A stretch of DNA of 64,000 bases from Candidatus Nitrotoga arctica (GCF_918378365.1 NZ_OU912926.1:248001-312000), one strand, 5' to 3'; shown: positions 37,073 through 47,197, counted from the stretch's first letter. The notes: generated from the letters alone by a model not told the origin. Numbers and translations: made by a program.

Positions 37073-37313
37073 GGGGTACGGAATTGTATAGAGGGCATAG
37101 TTAGGATTATATCGGCTCTTGGCGGGGGAATAATCCAACAGCAAAACTTAGGATTAGCGAAGCTATAATAACTCTAGTTTTGACCTAGCGCTATCTTCGC
37201 CAGTGACCTTGGCGAGAATCAATGCACAAATCGATTTGCATGAAGAGATTGAGCTGGTTTATGTCGATTATCTCGAAGGAAAGTGCGCTTGAATGTGAAT
37301 GGATTGCGCTGCC

Positions 37314-38345
37314 TTACTTCTCCCTGCGTTGCAAATGTCTAATCGCTTTAACACATTCATTGATTAATTCAGGGCCGCGATAAATCAGCCCACTGTAAAT
37401 TTGTATTAGCGCAGCGCCAGCTTGAATTTTTTCCACTGCATCTTCCCCGCTCAGAATACCGCCTACGCCGATAATAGGCAGAGCGCCTTGTAATGCGGTA
37501 GCAAGTTCGTGGATAACGGCAGTAGATCTATCACACAATGGCGCGCCACTCAATCCGCCCGTCTCAGTATGCTGCGCAAGATGTTCGACGCCTGTGCGCG
37601 TCAGAGTTGTATTGGTAGCAATCACGCCGTCAATGCGGTGGCGTTGCAAAAGTGTCGCTATCTGGCGGATTTGTTCGCTATCAAGGTCGGGGGCTATTTT
37701 TAACGCCAATGGAACATATTTACCGTACAAATCTGCCAACTTTTCCTGCTCCGCTTTAAGTTGCGTGAGCAACGCATCCAGCTCATCACTTCCTTGCAAC
37801 TGGCGTAAATTCTTGGTATTAGGCGAAGAAATATTGATGGCGACATAGCTGGCGTGGGTGTACACACGTCGTAACCCGATCAGGTAATCGGTGGCAGCAT
37901 GTTCAATCGGCGTGTCAAAATTTTTGCCAATGTTGATGCCAAGAATGCCGCGATAATTTGTGCGTTTTACGTTTTCAATGAGTGCATCCACGCCGTGGTT
38001 GTTGAACCCCATGCGGTTGATGATACCCTGCGCCTCAGGCAAGCGGAACAAGCGCGGCTTTGGGTTACCTTCTTGGGCGCGGGGCGTGACGGTCCCAATC
38101 TCGATGAAGCCAAAACCCAGTGCGGCCAGCGCATCGATGTGATCGCCGTTCTTGTCTAATCCTGCGGCCAGCCCGACCGGGTTAGGAAAAGTCAGACCCA
38201 TCACTTTATGGGGGTTAACCGCTGGGTGTTTGATCAACTGCGGCAGCAGGCCAAGCCGATAGGTGAGCTGCAGTGCATCAAGCGTAATGTGGTGGGCGGT
38301 TTCCGGATTAAAGGAAAAAAGCAGCGGTCGAATCAGCGAATACAT
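37314..38345 (-). CDS. pyrD: Dihydroorotate dehydrogenase (quinone)
   Basis: 343 residues, class 2. Membrane-associated flavoenzyme of pyrimidine synthesis. N-terminal amphipathic segment [63 protein letters not shown] with the catalytic Ser; [12 protein letters not shown] for FMN phosphate. Start is ATG at 38345. One base separates it from the bpt stop. Confidence 0.96.
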   Translation of the reverse strand: MYSLIRPLLFSFNPETAHHITLDALQLTYRLGLLPQLIKHPAVNPHKVMGLTFPNPVGLAAGLDKNGDHIDALAALGFGFIEIGTVTPRAQEGNPKPRLFRLPEAQGIINRMGFNNHGVDALIENVKRTNYRGILGINIGKNFDTPIEHAATDYLIGLRRVYTHASYVAINISSPNTKNLRQLQGSDELDALLTQLKAEQEKLADLYGKYVPLALKIAPDLDSEQIRQIATLLQRHRIDGVIATNTTLTRTGVEHLAQHTETGGLSGAPLCDRSTAVIHELATALQGALPIIGVGGILSGEDAVEKIQAGAALIQIYSGLIYRGPELINECVKAIRHLQRREK

Positions 38346-38346
38346 G

Positions 38347-39081
38347 TCACGGCCTGTGAGTTGGGAGCGCTTGCCACTTGCCTTGGATAAGCCCTTGCAG
38401 CGGACGAAAATTGGCTTTGTACGCCATTTTGTCGCTTTTCTCTATCCAGTAACCCAGATACAAGTAGTCCAGTTGCAACTTCCGGCACAGCTCGATCTGC
38501 CACAGGACGTTGTAGGTGCCAAAGCTGGCTTGCGCTACATTCGGTTCATAAAACGTATAAACCGAAGATAGTCCATCATCGAGAATATCGATGATACTCA
38601 CCATGCGCAGCCCCCCATTTTCGCGGAACTCCACCAGTATGGAATCAACATGGCTTTGCAGTAAAAAGTTGCGGTATTGGTCTCGACTGTCATTTTTCAT
38701 GCCGCCATCAGGATGCCGTTCCATTTGATAACGCTGATACAAAACAAAGTATTCTTCGTTGTCTTTCAATGCATGTAACGAAGTCTGCAGGCCGATGTGG
38801 CGTTGCCTGGACCGACGTTGCGTGCGGTTGGGTACGAACGATGGTACTTCGACACGCACCGGAATACAGGCCTGGCAGGCATCGCAGCGTGGTCTATAGG
38901 TAACTGTTCCGCTCCGGCGGAAGCCGCGCCGCACCAGTTCCGAATACACAGCCGGAGTGATCAGAAAGCTGGGCGTGGCGACCTGCGAGCGTGCTAGTTG
39001 ATCCGGCAGGTAGCTGCACGAATACGGGGCTGTAAGGTATAGCTGCAGCGCCGACAGCGGGATGTCATGCAACAAGTTCAT
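38347..39081 (-). CDS. bpt: Aspartate/glutamate leucyltransferase (Bpt)
   Basis: 244 residues. N-degron pathway enzyme that adds leucine to proteins with N-terminal Asp or Glu. N-terminal cysteines ([26 protein letters not shown]) and the acyltransferase domain ([43 protein letters not shown]). Overlaps the end of aat by 17 bases; the two transferases feed ClpS/ClpAP. Confidence 0.93.
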   Translation of the reverse strand: MNLLHDIPLSALQLYLTAPYSCSYLPDQLARSQVATPSFLITPAVYSELVRRGFRRSGTVTYRPRCDACQACIPVRVEVPSFVPNRTQRRSRQRHIGLQTSLHALKDNEEYFVLYQRYQMERHPDGGMKNDSRDQYRNFLLQSHVDSILVEFRENGGLRMVSIIDILDDGLSSVYTFYEPNVAQASFGTYNVLWQIELCRKLQLDYLYLGYWIEKSDKMAYKANFRPLQGLIQGKWQALPTHRP

Positions 39082-39763
39082 GGTCGAACTGCCATTTGAG
39101 CGGAGTCTCCGGACAGTGTATCAATTCTTTTAGGCGATGCATAAATTCCGCGCGCGGAATTTCGCGGGCGCCGAGCGAGGCAAGATGCGGTGTGCTCATC
39201 TGGCAGTCAATCATGCCATAACCCCAACGCTGCAATTGTGCAGTGAGATGGGCGAGCGCAATCTTGGATGCATCCGTGGCGTGGCTGAACATCGACTCGC
39301 CATAGAACATGTGTCCAATACTGATGCCATACAGCCCACCCACCAGATTGCCCTTCATCCAGATCTCCACCGAGTGCGCCACCCCCATCTGATGCAGCTC
39401 GGTATAAGCTGTAATCATGTCTTCATGTATCCATGTTCCCGCCTGTCCGTGGCGCGGGGCGGCGCAGGCACGCATTACTTGTTCGAAAGCGCTATCGGTA
39501 CCAACTTCATAGCTCTTATCGCGTAAAGTTTTGCGTAGCGACCGTGAAATCTTGAACTCTTCAGGAATAAGCACCATGCGTGGATTGGGGCTCCACCAGA
39601 GTATGGGTTCCCCTGTGTTGAACCAAGGGAAAATGCCTTGCCGATAGGCGTCCAGCAGACGGTGTGCAGACAGGCTCCCCCCAGCCGCCAGCAAGCCATT
39701 GGGCTTGAGCAGTGCCTGCTCTACCGGCGGAAAGGGAGCGCCATTATTCAACCACGCGATCAT
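39065..39763 (-). CDS. aat: Leucyl/phenylalanyl-tRNA--protein transferase
   Basis: 232 residues. Adds Leu or Phe to N-terminal Lys or Arg. Motifs [60 protein letters not shown] and [17 protein letters not shown]. Overlaps bpt by 17 bases, with pyrD beyond; transcription is minus strand. Normal length. Confidence 0.95.
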   Translation of the reverse strand: MIAWLNNGAPFPPVEQALLKPNGLLAAGGSLSAHRLLDAYRQGIFPWFNTGEPILWWSPNPRMVLIPEEFKISRSLRKTLRDKSYEVGTDSAFEQVMRACAAPRHGQAGTWIHEDMITAYTELHQMGVAHSVEIWMKGNLVGGLYGISIGHMFYGESMFSHATDASKIALAHLTAQLQRWGYGMIDCQMSTPHLASLGAREIPRAEFMHRLKELIHCPETPLKWQFDHELVA

Positions 39764-39836
39764 CTTCTGTAACGAGCCAGCAGCGTGAAGAGGTGTAAGC
39801 AGGCAATCTGCTTGGCAGATGCTCGTAAATCAAGGT

Positions 39837-40511
39837 TTAACGAGGGTCTGTATTTAATTTGTGTGTCAGCCAAGTCTGGATATCCCGCACTTCTTCCGCG
39901 CATACCGAATGCGGCATGCCATATTCATGCCACTCGACCTGATAACCCTGTTTTTTTAATTCATCAGCCGAGGCTTTTCCTCGCGCATAGGGCACGATCG
40001 AGTCACTATGCCCGTGTGCCATGAAGATGGGGGTATTGAGAGCAGCTGCGCTGGCTTCACTCGACAATGTTTCGGCCAGCGGAAGATAGGTGGATAGGGC
40101 AAGAATACCGCCCAGGCGCGATGCATGACGCAAACCAGTATGCAGCGCAATGGCGCCGCCTTGTGAGAAGCCCGCGAGAAAAATATTATCTGTAACAATC
40201 CCACGCTGCTTTTCCTGTGCAATAAGCACTTCAATAGCGGCTTGTGAAGCACGAATACCCTTTACATCTTGTTTTGTAACCATATCAGAAGCCATGATGT
40301 CATACCATGCGCGCATGATTAAGCCGCCGTTGAGGGTGACTGGCTGCTTGGGTGCATGCGGAAACAGGTAGCGAACCGCTACCGGCAGTTTCATTTCTTC
40401 CCCCATGGAAACAAAATCCTCGCCGTCAGCGCCCAAGCCATGCAGCCAGATGATGCTGTGTTGGGGGGACTTCCCGGTTTCAAGCGTGATATGTGGTAGA
40501 ACGCTATTCAT
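39837..40511 (-). CDS. Carboxylesterase (alpha/beta hydrolase, YpfH/EstB type)
   Basis: 224 residues. HGLGADGEDFVSMG near the N-terminus, nucleophile elbow GFSQGGAIAL (GxSxG), acid in HGHSDSIVPY and His in GMPHSVC. Small soluble esterase or lysophospholipase-like. Located 74 bases from aat and 10 bases from the darP stop; may be co-transcribed with darP. Confidence 0.9.
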   Translation of the reverse strand: MNSVLPHITLETGKSPQHSIIWLHGLGADGEDFVSMGEEMKLPVAVRYLFPHAPKQPVTLNGGLIMRAWYDIMASDMVTKQDVKGIRASQAAIEVLIAQEKQRGIVTDNIFLAGFSQGGAIALHTGLRHASRLGGILALSTYLPLAETLSSEASAAALNTPIFMAHGHSDSIVPYARGKASADELKKQGYQVEWHEYGMPHSVCAEEVRDIQTWLTHKLNTDPR

Positions 40512-40520
40512 GGGTTGATG

Positions 40521-41078
40521 TTATGCGCCTGAAATGGAAGATGAGTCTATTTCGGGTGCTTGGGAAGTCTGCTCCGGCAGAATTTCACGCAGCACCTGAA
40601 AAATTTCACGATAGCTCTTCGGCGGTTTTGCCAGTTCTTTTTCTTTTAGTGCATTTCGGACCAGCGCGCGCAACCTTTGTGCATCTGCTTCGGGATGATC
40701 AGCGAGCAACTCGGTCAGGGCCGCATCGTTTTCCAGAAGGCGATCTCTCCACCGTTCCAGTTGATGCAGCCACGCGATATGCTGGTGCGATTTGCCGCTC
40801 CATGCTTCCAGCTTGGCGATGATGGGCGCGGTTTCCACGTCGCGCATCAATTTGCCAATGAATTGCATTTGCCGTCGTTGCGCGCCAAATTTATTGATGC
40901 GCTTCATCTCGCGAAGCGCGTCAAACAAGCTTTCCGGCAAATCCATTTGTTTCAGTTTGTCGATACTGAGTTCAGCCAATTGCTCACCGATATCCTGCAG
41001 ATCATGCATTTGTTGCTTGATCTTGGTTTTGCTGGGTGGCAAATTTAATTCTTCGGTATTGTCATTGTAGTGGTGCAT
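40521..41078 (-). CDS. darP: Ribosome biogenesis factor DarP (DUF615/YjgA)
   Basis: 185 residues, almost all helical and charged. Family stretches SKTKIKQQMHDLQDIGEQL, FGAQRRQMQFIGKLMRDVE and the arginine-rich HQLERWRDRLLENDAAL. DarP associates with 50S precursors in E. coli. Divergent from pmbA, as usual, with about 60 bases between them. Confidence 0.92.
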   Translation of the reverse strand: MHHYNDNTEELNLPPSKTKIKQQMHDLQDIGEQLAELSIDKLKQMDLPESLFDALREMKRINKFGAQRRQMQFIGKLMRDVETAPIIAKLEAWSGKSHQHIAWLHQLERWRDRLLENDAALTELLADHPEADAQRLRALVRNALKEKELAKPPKSYREIFQVLREILPEQTSQAPEIDSSSISGA

Positions 41079-41111
41079 AGGTGCGAAATTATAAATAGAT
41101 ATTGTTATGAT

Positions 41112-41133
41112 AACGCTTTCCCATGAAAGCGTT
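41112..41133. repeat. Perfect 9-bp inverted repeat just upstream of pmbA
   Basis: AACGCTTTC, loop CCAT, GAAAGCGTT. It ends 6 bases before the chosen pmbA start and lies in the darP-pmbA divergent gap; could be an operator or a leader hairpin masking the ribosome site. Confidence 0.5.
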
Positions 41134-41139
41134 TACCTT

Positions 41140-42495
41140 ATGAATGACATTACACCACCTGAACATCGTTTTTCCCATTCCGCAGATACCCTGCACCAGA
41201 TTGCGCGGGATATGCTTGAATATGCCAACCATCAAGGGGCAACCGCCGCTGCGGCGGAAGTGTCGGATGGTTTCGGGCAAGCCGTTACTGTCCGTCATGG
41301 TGAGGTCGAAACCATAGAATACAACCGGGACAAAGGTGTTGGCATTACCGTTTACATCGATCAGCGGCGCGGCAATGCCAGTACTTCCGATTTCTCGCCG
41401 CAGGCAGTACGCGACACGGTGGACGCCGCCCTCTCCATTGCTCGCCACACTGCCAGCGACGACTGCGCCGGGTTGCCTGAAAAGGATATGCTGGCCACCG
41501 AGTTTCCCGATTTCGACCTGTACCATCCCTGGTTGCTGGACGTGGAAGGTGCCATTGAGCTGGCCAAGACCTGCGAGCAAGCTGCATTTGATACCGATGA
41601 GCGGATTGACAATTCGGAAGGTGCCACGGTAAATGTGCATGAATCCCACTTCGTGTATGCCAACAGCCTGGGCTTTATCAGCGGTTATCCCACTTCGCGT
41701 CATGGCATCAGCTGCGCTGTCATTGCTGGCAAGGACGATGGCATGCAGCGCGATTACTGGTATAGCGAAGCGCGTGCCGCAGGCGACTTGGTGGCAGCGG
41801 AAAAAGTCGGACAAATCGCTGCAGAACGTGCCGTGCGGCGGCTCAATGCCCGCAAGCTCGATACCATGCAAGTGCCGGTGCTGTTCGAGGCGCCAATAGC
41901 CGCCAGCTTGCTCGGTCATTTTGTCGGAGCAGTGAGCGGTGGCAGCTTGTACCGAAAATCCTCTTTTCTGCTCGACTACATGGGCAAGCAAGTGTTCTCA
42001 TCCAACATCTGTATTGATGACATACCAGACATTCCCCGTGGCCTGGCGAGCAGTTCGTTTGATGGCGAGGGCGTGAAAACGCAGCGCCGCACCATCGTTG
42101 AAAATGGCGTACTGCAAAGCTATTTTCTCGGCACCTATTCCGCGCGCAAGCTGAGCATGAAAACGACCGGTAATGCAGGCGGCAATCACAATCTCATTCT
42201 GCGTCCGGGCGAACTGGATTTCAACGGCCTGCTAAAGAAAATGGGACGTGGTCTGCTGGTTACCGAACTGCTCGGACAGGGTGTAAATCACATCACCGGA
42301 GATTATTCGCGCGGCGCGGCGGGCTTCTGGGTGGAGAACGGAGAAATCCAATACCCGGTAGAAGAAATCACCATCGCCGGTAATTTGAAGGACATGTACA
42401 CGCATATTGCGGCTGTGGGTAATGATATGCTGGTGCAGGGGTCACGGCAGTGTGGTTCCATCTTGGTTGAAAACATGATGGTGGCGGGGCAATGA
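41140..42495 (+). CDS. pmbA: Metalloprotease PmbA/TldE
   Basis: About 451 residues from ATG 41140 (MNDITPPEHRFSHSAD). Partner of TldD in a zinc-dependent protease that acts on peptides such as microcin precursors and CcdA. Conserved regions: AVTVRHGEVETIEYNRDKGVG, SHFVYANSLGFISGYPTSRH, SSFDGEGVKTQRRTIVENG and GDYSRGAAGFWVENGEIQ. TldE lacks the metal-binding HExxxH of TldD, consistent here. An upstream ATG at 41107 is less likely because it reads through the hairpin. Confidence 0.93.
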   Translation: MNDITPPEHRFSHSADTLHQIARDMLEYANHQGATAAAAEVSDGFGQAVTVRHGEVETIEYNRDKGVGITVYIDQRRGNASTSDFSPQAVRDTVDAALSIARHTASDDCAGLPEKDMLATEFPDFDLYHPWLLDVEGAIELAKTCEQAAFDTDERIDNSEGATVNVHESHFVYANSLGFISGYPTSRHGISCAVIAGKDDGMQRDYWYSEARAAGDLVAAEKVGQIAAERAVRRLNARKLDTMQVPVLFEAPIAASLLGHFVGAVSGGSLYRKSSFLLDYMGKQVFSSNICIDDIPDIPRGLASSSFDGEGVKTQRRTIVENGVLQSYFLGTYSARKLSMKTTGNAGGNHNLILRPGELDFNGLLKKMGRGLLVTELLGQGVNHITGDYSRGAAGFWVENGEIQYPVEEITIAGNLKDMYTHIAAVGNDMLVQGSRQCGSILVENMMVAGQ

Positions 42496-42566
42496 ACCCA
42501 TTTGAAACAGTGAAGTGTTGATGGCAATCGTTTCGTGATCGATACAAAGGCTATAGGGCCCCCCTA

Positions 42567-43836
42567 ATGCTAAGCCAATTCTTCCAGCGAGTCAGGCTCT
42601 ATGCGCTTCATTTTTCGTGCCTGTTGGGTGTGGTGTTGCTGTGTGGTTGCGACATCGCATCCGACAACACTCAGGTCATTGATACCAAGTGGCACCGACA
42701 GGACCTAGAAACACATTTGTCGCGATGGCTGGCAGTAGCGCCCACGCCATCAGGCCTGCTATTAGGCAGCTTTGATCGACAGTGGCGCCCCGTATCGACA
42801 AATGAAAGTGATTTGACCACGCATAGCCGACTGATCTTCGCCATGGTCATGGGCTATGAGATTACGGGAGATGCTCGCTACCTTGAAGTGGCCGTTCGAG
42901 GCACGGACTTTCTACTTAGTAACTTTCGGGACCCTTTGAATGGTGGTTTTTTCGCCCGTGTCGACACCAGTGGGCGGGTTATCAATGCAGCCAAGAACAC
43001 CTACGGCCACGCCTTCGCGTTGTTGGCCTTGTCTCATATGGCCCGTGTCACCAAGGAAGAGAAGTATCGTGTGGCTGCATTGAATGCGTGGCGTGACATA
43101 GATCTTCATCTGAGTGATTCCGATGGAGGTTTTCGCCCGGAGGCTCCTCGTGACTTTGGCCCATCGAATGATCTACGCACCCAGAACCCCGTGATGCATA
43201 TGTTCGAGGCCTTGCTGGCCTTGGTTGACGCTACGGGAGACCCCCAGGCGCTAGCTGGGGGTACAACGTGTGGGGCATTTCGTGCTGTACAAACTACTAG
43301 AGGGGCAACCAGATGGCAGCGCCTATATCCCAGAGTGGTTCGACGAGCACTGGAAACCACTTCCTACCAAGGGCAAGAACGAGGGGGGCTATATCGATAT
43401 CGGCCACCAATTCGAATGGAGCCACCTACTTGCCGGTGCGGAACGCCGAGGGCTTCCAGCACTCTATGGACCGGCTGCGGAAAGGTTGCTGAAATACGCG
43501 CTGAAAATTGGGTATGACGAGATCGAAGGAGGAGTGTTCAATCGTGCCTATTCGGATGGCTCGGTCGACCGTGACAAGTTCTGGTGGGAACAGGCCGAGG
43601 GTTTGCGCGCTCTGATGGTCACTGCCTCTACTAGCCACAGTCGTGACTTGTGGCATCGGTACGAGCAGACGCTAAAATTGGTGAAGGAGCAGTTCGTCGA
43701 TGATGCCCATGGTGGATGGAAGCTTACAGTCAAGCAGACCTGTGATTCCGGCCATTGCGGTAATGAGCAACCTGATCCGTACCATATGATCGGGATGGAC
43801 GTCATCGCGCTGGGTCTGTCGAAAGCTGGCCGCTAG
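42567..43836 (+). pseudogene. N-acylglucosamine 2-epimerase (AGE)-family lipoprotein, frameshifted
   Basis: The first frame (to about residue 230) has a lipoprotein signal (lipobox LLCGC) and AGE-type barrel helices (LTTHSRLIFAMVMGYEI; GGFFARVDTSGRV; TYGHAFALLAL; NPVMHMFEALLALVDATGD). Coding then moves to another frame (VGHFVLYKLLEG ... GGYIDIGHQFEWSHLLAGAE; ADGSVD-like; WWEQAEGLRALMV; DPYHMIGMDVIALGLS). The join is at a G5 run at 43257-43261; removing one G restores a continuous protein. Either inactivated or a sequencing error. Secreted AGE-fold proteins act on sugars; the reaction is not known. Confidence 0.8.
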
Positions 43837-43865
43837 TTGGCAGGGAGCAGCCAGATGGCTGCCCC

Positions 43866-45716
43866 CTATGTCGATTGGCTTCCGTGCACAGCCGGGTCCA
43901 GCCCGATTCCGGACTGAAGCATGGTAATCATCTGTTCTTCCGGGACCGGCCGGCTGAAGTAGTAGCCTTGGATCTCGTCACACCCTTCGGCTGCGAGCAT
44001 CCGCAGCTGCTCGACCGTTTCAACTCCTTCAGCGACCGCGCGCAGTCCTAAGCTGTGGGCTAGCCGGATTACTGCCGTGACGATGGCGCCGTCTTCTGGC
44101 ACGAAGGTGAGGCCGCGCGTGAACGACTGGTCGATCTTCAGCTTGTCGACCGGGAAGCGCTTCAGGTAGCTGAGGTTCGAGTAGCCGGTGCCGAAATCGT
44201 CGATCGACAAGGTGATGCCGATTGCCTTCAGGCGATTCATCAAGGCGATCGATGATTCCGGGTCTTCCATCGACAGGCCCTCGGTCAATTCGAGGCTAAG
44301 GAAACGCGGCTCCACGGCATGGCGGTCAAGGGTGCTGCGCACCAGCTTGTCTAGGTCCTGGTTGGCGAACTGCGAGGCGGCCACGTTGATCGCCATCGGC
44401 ACCAGCGGCACCCCGCTGTCCTGCCAGCGGCGCAGCGTGGCGCAAGCCTTCTCCAGCACCCACTGGCCTATCGCTACAATCAGGTTGCTTTCCTCGGCCA
44501 CCGGGATGAATTGCATCGGCGGCACCAGCCCCAATTCGGGCGACTGCCAGCGTAGCAGCGCTTCGATGCCGATCACCCGCCCGCTGGCCAGGTCGACTTG
44601 CGGCTGGTAGTGAAGCACGAATTCGTTACGCTGCAAGGCGCGGTGCAGGCCCTGCTCTAGCGCGACGCGCGCATCGAGGCGACGCTGCATTTCCTCGGTA
44701 AAAAACTGGAAGCCGTTGCGCCCGCTTTCCTTGGCCCGATACATGGCGATGTCGGCCTGGCGCAGCAGCACTTCGGCGTCGCCGCCATCCTCGGGATAGG
44801 TGCTAATGCCAATGCTGCCGGTGACGACATGCTCCTGTCCCGCCAACATGACGGGCACGCCGAGCCGCGCGCCGATGCGTTCGGCGATGGCGCCAGGCAT
44901 GGCCGGACCAACCGGGTCGTCGAGCAGCAGCACGAATTCGTCGCCGCCCAGTCGCGCCACGGTATCCGATTCGCGTACGCACAGTTTGAGCTGGGCGGCG
45001 ACGACGCGCAGCAGCTCGTCGCCGAAACTATGACCGAGCGTGTCGTTGACGGCCTTGAACTTGTCGAGGTCGACGAACATCACCGCCAGCCGGCTTCCGT
45101 GGCGCTCGGCGCGGCGGATCGCATGGGCCAGGCGGTCGAGGAACAAGGCGCGGTTCGGCAGGCCGGTCAGCAGGTCGTGGGTGGCCTGGTACTCCATCGC
45201 CTTCTCGTGTGCGCGCCGTTCGGTGAGGTCGTGGGCGACGTTCATGATCGAGTCCGCGTCATCGAAGCGGATCGCGCAGCCGAAGAATTCCACCTCGACC
45301 AGGCGGCCATCGAGCCGTTCGACCTGCAGCAAGCAGCGCGGCTGGCGCTGCGCAGCCGCGATGTCGCTATATGTCCCTTCCAGCATCTGATGGCGGAATG
45401 GCGCGGGCACCAGGTTCAGCGCATCGGTGCCGAGCAATTGCTCGGGTGCGCTGGCGCCGAACAGGGTACAGGCGGCCGGGTTGGCAAATACCACCCGGCC
45501 GGCGCTGTGGATCCAGATCGCATCGGGAATCAGTTCGACCAGGGTACGGTAGCGCCCCTCGCTCTCTTCCAGGTGCGCGTTAAGGCTGCGCAGGTTCAGG
45601 TTGATATCGTACAGTTCGCGGCTCTTTTGCTCGAGCAGCGTTTCGGCTTCCTTGCGCGCCGTGCGTTCCCGCACCAGACTGCGCGAGGCAACCGTGTCTG
45701 GCACGTCGGCCGTCAT
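43866..45716 (-). CDS. PAS-GGDEF-EAL cyclic-di-GMP signalling protein
   Basis: About 616 residues from ATG 45716. Helical N-terminus (RTARKEAETLLEQKSRELYDIN), a PAS domain near 60-170 (YRTLVELIPDAIWIHSAGRVVFANPAACTLF), GGDEF domain with intact RLGGDEFVLLL preceded by an RESD inhibitory site five residues upstream, and EAL domain with IGIEALLRW, SIDDFGTGYSNLSYLKRFPVDKLKIDQSF. Both activities may be possible. Its start is 2 bases downstream of the H-NOX stop, so it is the effector of that sensor. By eye this locus is more G+C-rich than its neighbours. Confidence 0.92.
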   Translation of the reverse strand: MTADVPDTVASRSLVRERTARKEAETLLEQKSRELYDINLNLRSLNAHLEESEGRYRTLVELIPDAIWIHSAGRVVFANPAACTLFGASAPEQLLGTDALNLVPAPFRHQMLEGTYSDIAAAQRQPRCLLQVERLDGRLVEVEFFGCAIRFDDADSIMNVAHDLTERRAHEKAMEYQATHDLLTGLPNRALFLDRLAHAIRRAERHGSRLAVMFVDLDKFKAVNDTLGHSFGDELLRVVAAQLKLCVRESDTVARLGGDEFVLLLDDPVGPAMPGAIAERIGARLGVPVMLAGQEHVVTGSIGISTYPEDGGDAEVLLRQADIAMYRAKESGRNGFQFFTEEMQRRLDARVALEQGLHRALQRNEFVLHYQPQVDLASGRVIGIEALLRWQSPELGLVPPMQFIPVAEESNLIVAIGQWVLEKACATLRRWQDSGVPLVPMAINVAASQFANQDLDKLVRSTLDRHAVEPRFLSLELTEGLSMEDPESSIALMNRLKAIGITLSIDDFGTGYSNLSYLKRFPVDKLKIDQSFTRGLTFVPEDGAIVTAVIRLAHSLGLRAVAEGVETVEQLRMLAAEGCDEIQGYYFSRPVPEEQMITMLQSGIGLDPAVHGSQST

Positions 45717-45718
45717 GC

Positions 45719-46264
45719 TTATCCGCGCACTAGGTCGAAACGGACCCGATGACAGGCATCCAATTTTTCGAGGTCGGTGCGGGTAACACTGATCGGCTCG
45801 TCGAAATGTTTGATGCAGCCCGCAATCAGGCCGGCGGCAAGGTCGCCAAATCCGCGGGGCGAACTGTACAGGATGGTCAGCTCGTTGGCGGACGGCCGTT
45901 CGCACTCGAGCTTGGGCAGCTCGGCGTCGGGATATAGCTTGCGCACTTCAACGTGGATGACGCCGTCGATGCGGCTGAGGAAATCGAACGCATTGTGAAC
46001 GTCGCCGAACAGCGCCGGATAGCTAACGCTGAAGCGCTGGAACAACTGTTCACCGAAGATAAAAATCAGTTGCTGCGTGTTCAGCCCGGTCGCGTTCGAC
46101 AGTGCTGTGACCAAGCGCACCAGTTCAGCGTGATCGTAGGTGCCGACCGAGGTGTAGGCGCCATCGTTCGGCAGCGCAGCTTCGGTGATGATACGGTCGA
46201 GCATGTCGAGGCCCATGCGGGACTCCACCATCTCCATGAATTCGGTAAAGACGACACCTTTCAT
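45719..46264 (-). CDS. H-NOX (heme nitric oxide/oxygen-binding) sensor
   Basis: About 181 residues from ATG 46264 (MKGVVFTEFMEMVE). Proximal haem-ligand His is about residue 103 in IHVEVRKLYPDAELP, and the propionate-contact motif Y-x-S-x-R is YSSPR (about 132-136). Normal length for the stand-alone family. In other bacteria NO binding to H-NOX alters a partner histidine kinase or c-di-GMP enzyme; here the partner gene directly follows (GGDEF-EAL). The open frame to 46456 extends upstream without support. Confidence 0.92.
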   Translation of the reverse strand: MKGVVFTEFMEMVESRMGLDMLDRIITEAALPNDGAYTSVGTYDHAELVRLVTALSNATGLNTQQLIFIFGEQLFQRFSVSYPALFGDVHNAFDFLSRIDGVIHVEVRKLYPDAELPKLECERPSANELTILYSSPRGFGDLAAGLIAGCIKHFDEPISVTRTDLEKLDACHRVRFDLVRG

Positions 46265-46648
46265 GGCAGTTCCTATTCGAGATAGAAAGCAAACATTATA
46301 AAGGGCGCACCTCCATACCAGCAAGATACTTGCGCATGAGAACCAGACAAGATTGATCTGCGTCAATGTGCAACAACTGATCCAAAGCTGCACGGCGGCA
46401 TGTTCACTTCTGGCACAAAGCGAGAGCCTGCTGTGCGAAAGCACGGGGTCACCCATTAGCCATCGATAGTCAAGAGTGCAAACAAAACACTCGCAAATAA
46501 CCGCGATAAAAATTTACTGCACTGGCCATCACCCACATTTTGCAAACCTGTTTCGCCTACTTTGCTTCATCGTGTGGTTGCGTGAATCGCACCGGTTACC
46601 CATGTAGATCAAGCAAAAATGAGGTTGATTGTTTTGCCCTTACAGCTT
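46265..46648. other. Gene-free stretch upstream of the H-NOX gene
   Basis: About 380 bases. No gene or RNA recognised; should hold the H-NOX operon promoter. Confidence 0.5.
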
Positions 46649-46680
46649 GGTAGGTTGGCGCTGAGCTTGCGAAGCCCAAC
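46649..46680 (-). repeat. REP palindrome, uninterrupted
   Basis: On the minus strand it reads GTTGGGCTTCGCAAGCTC then AGCGCCAACCTACC. It shows the intact junction AACCTACC which in the two IS110 copies is split after AACCT. Adjacent to the dead RAYT gene. Confidence 0.75.
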
Positions 46681-46699
46681 ATTATAAGGGGATGAACAC

Positions 46700-47197
46700 A
46701 GGCGTTACCGACGCGCCAATGCGGTGGAGGCACCTACTTCTTCACTGTTAATCTGGCTGAACGGTGCTCCGATATATTGGTGCGGCATATCGATGACTTG
46801 CGGGCAGCCATGAAAACGGTGAAAAATGCGCATCCGTTTGCTGTTCTGGCGATGGTGGTGTTATTCGAACACCTGCATGCGATATGGCGCTTGCCATCGG
46901 ATGATGCCGACTATCCCACTGCGCTGGTCGCTCATCAAGGCAGGATTCTCGCGGCGGCTGGCAAAAGGCGAGCATATTCGTGCCAACTGTCAAGCCAAGC
47001 GTGAGCGCGGCATCTGGCAGCGGCGGTATGGGGAACATCAAATCAGGGATGAGATTGATCTTGCGCGGCCCATCGATTACATTCATTTCAATTCTGTAAA
47101 ACATGGCTGGGTCACTCACCCTGTGATTGGCCACATTCAAGATTGCATGGCTACATTGAACGGGGGATGGCAGCATCTGATTGGGGTATGCCAATAG
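46700..47197 (+). pseudogene. REP-associated tyrosine transposase (RAYT), inactivated
   Basis: Pieces in three frames together give a RAYT: RRAN, then GGTYFFTVNLAERCSDILVRH plus HPFAVLAMVVLFEHLHAIWRLP (the position of the HUH motif, here HLHAIW with one His pair), then after a frameshift near 46927 the frame RWSLIKAGFSRRLAKGEHI, RGIWQRRYGEHQIRDEIDL, DYIHFNSVKHGWV. At least two frameshifts (about 46722 and 46927) make it inactive. A REP lies on either side (46649 and 47231), as expected for RAYT partners. Confidence 0.85.

Noticed and set aside
37203-37292. Short plus-strand frame ending ELVYVDYLEGKCA between mrcA and pyrD
   Set aside because: Only 29 codons from a GTG without a ribosome site; may be a remnant but nothing supports a gene.
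44829-45752. 307-codon plus-strand frame opposite the GGDEF-EAL gene
   Set aside because: High G+C antisense shadow; the minus-strand gene has intact domain motifs.
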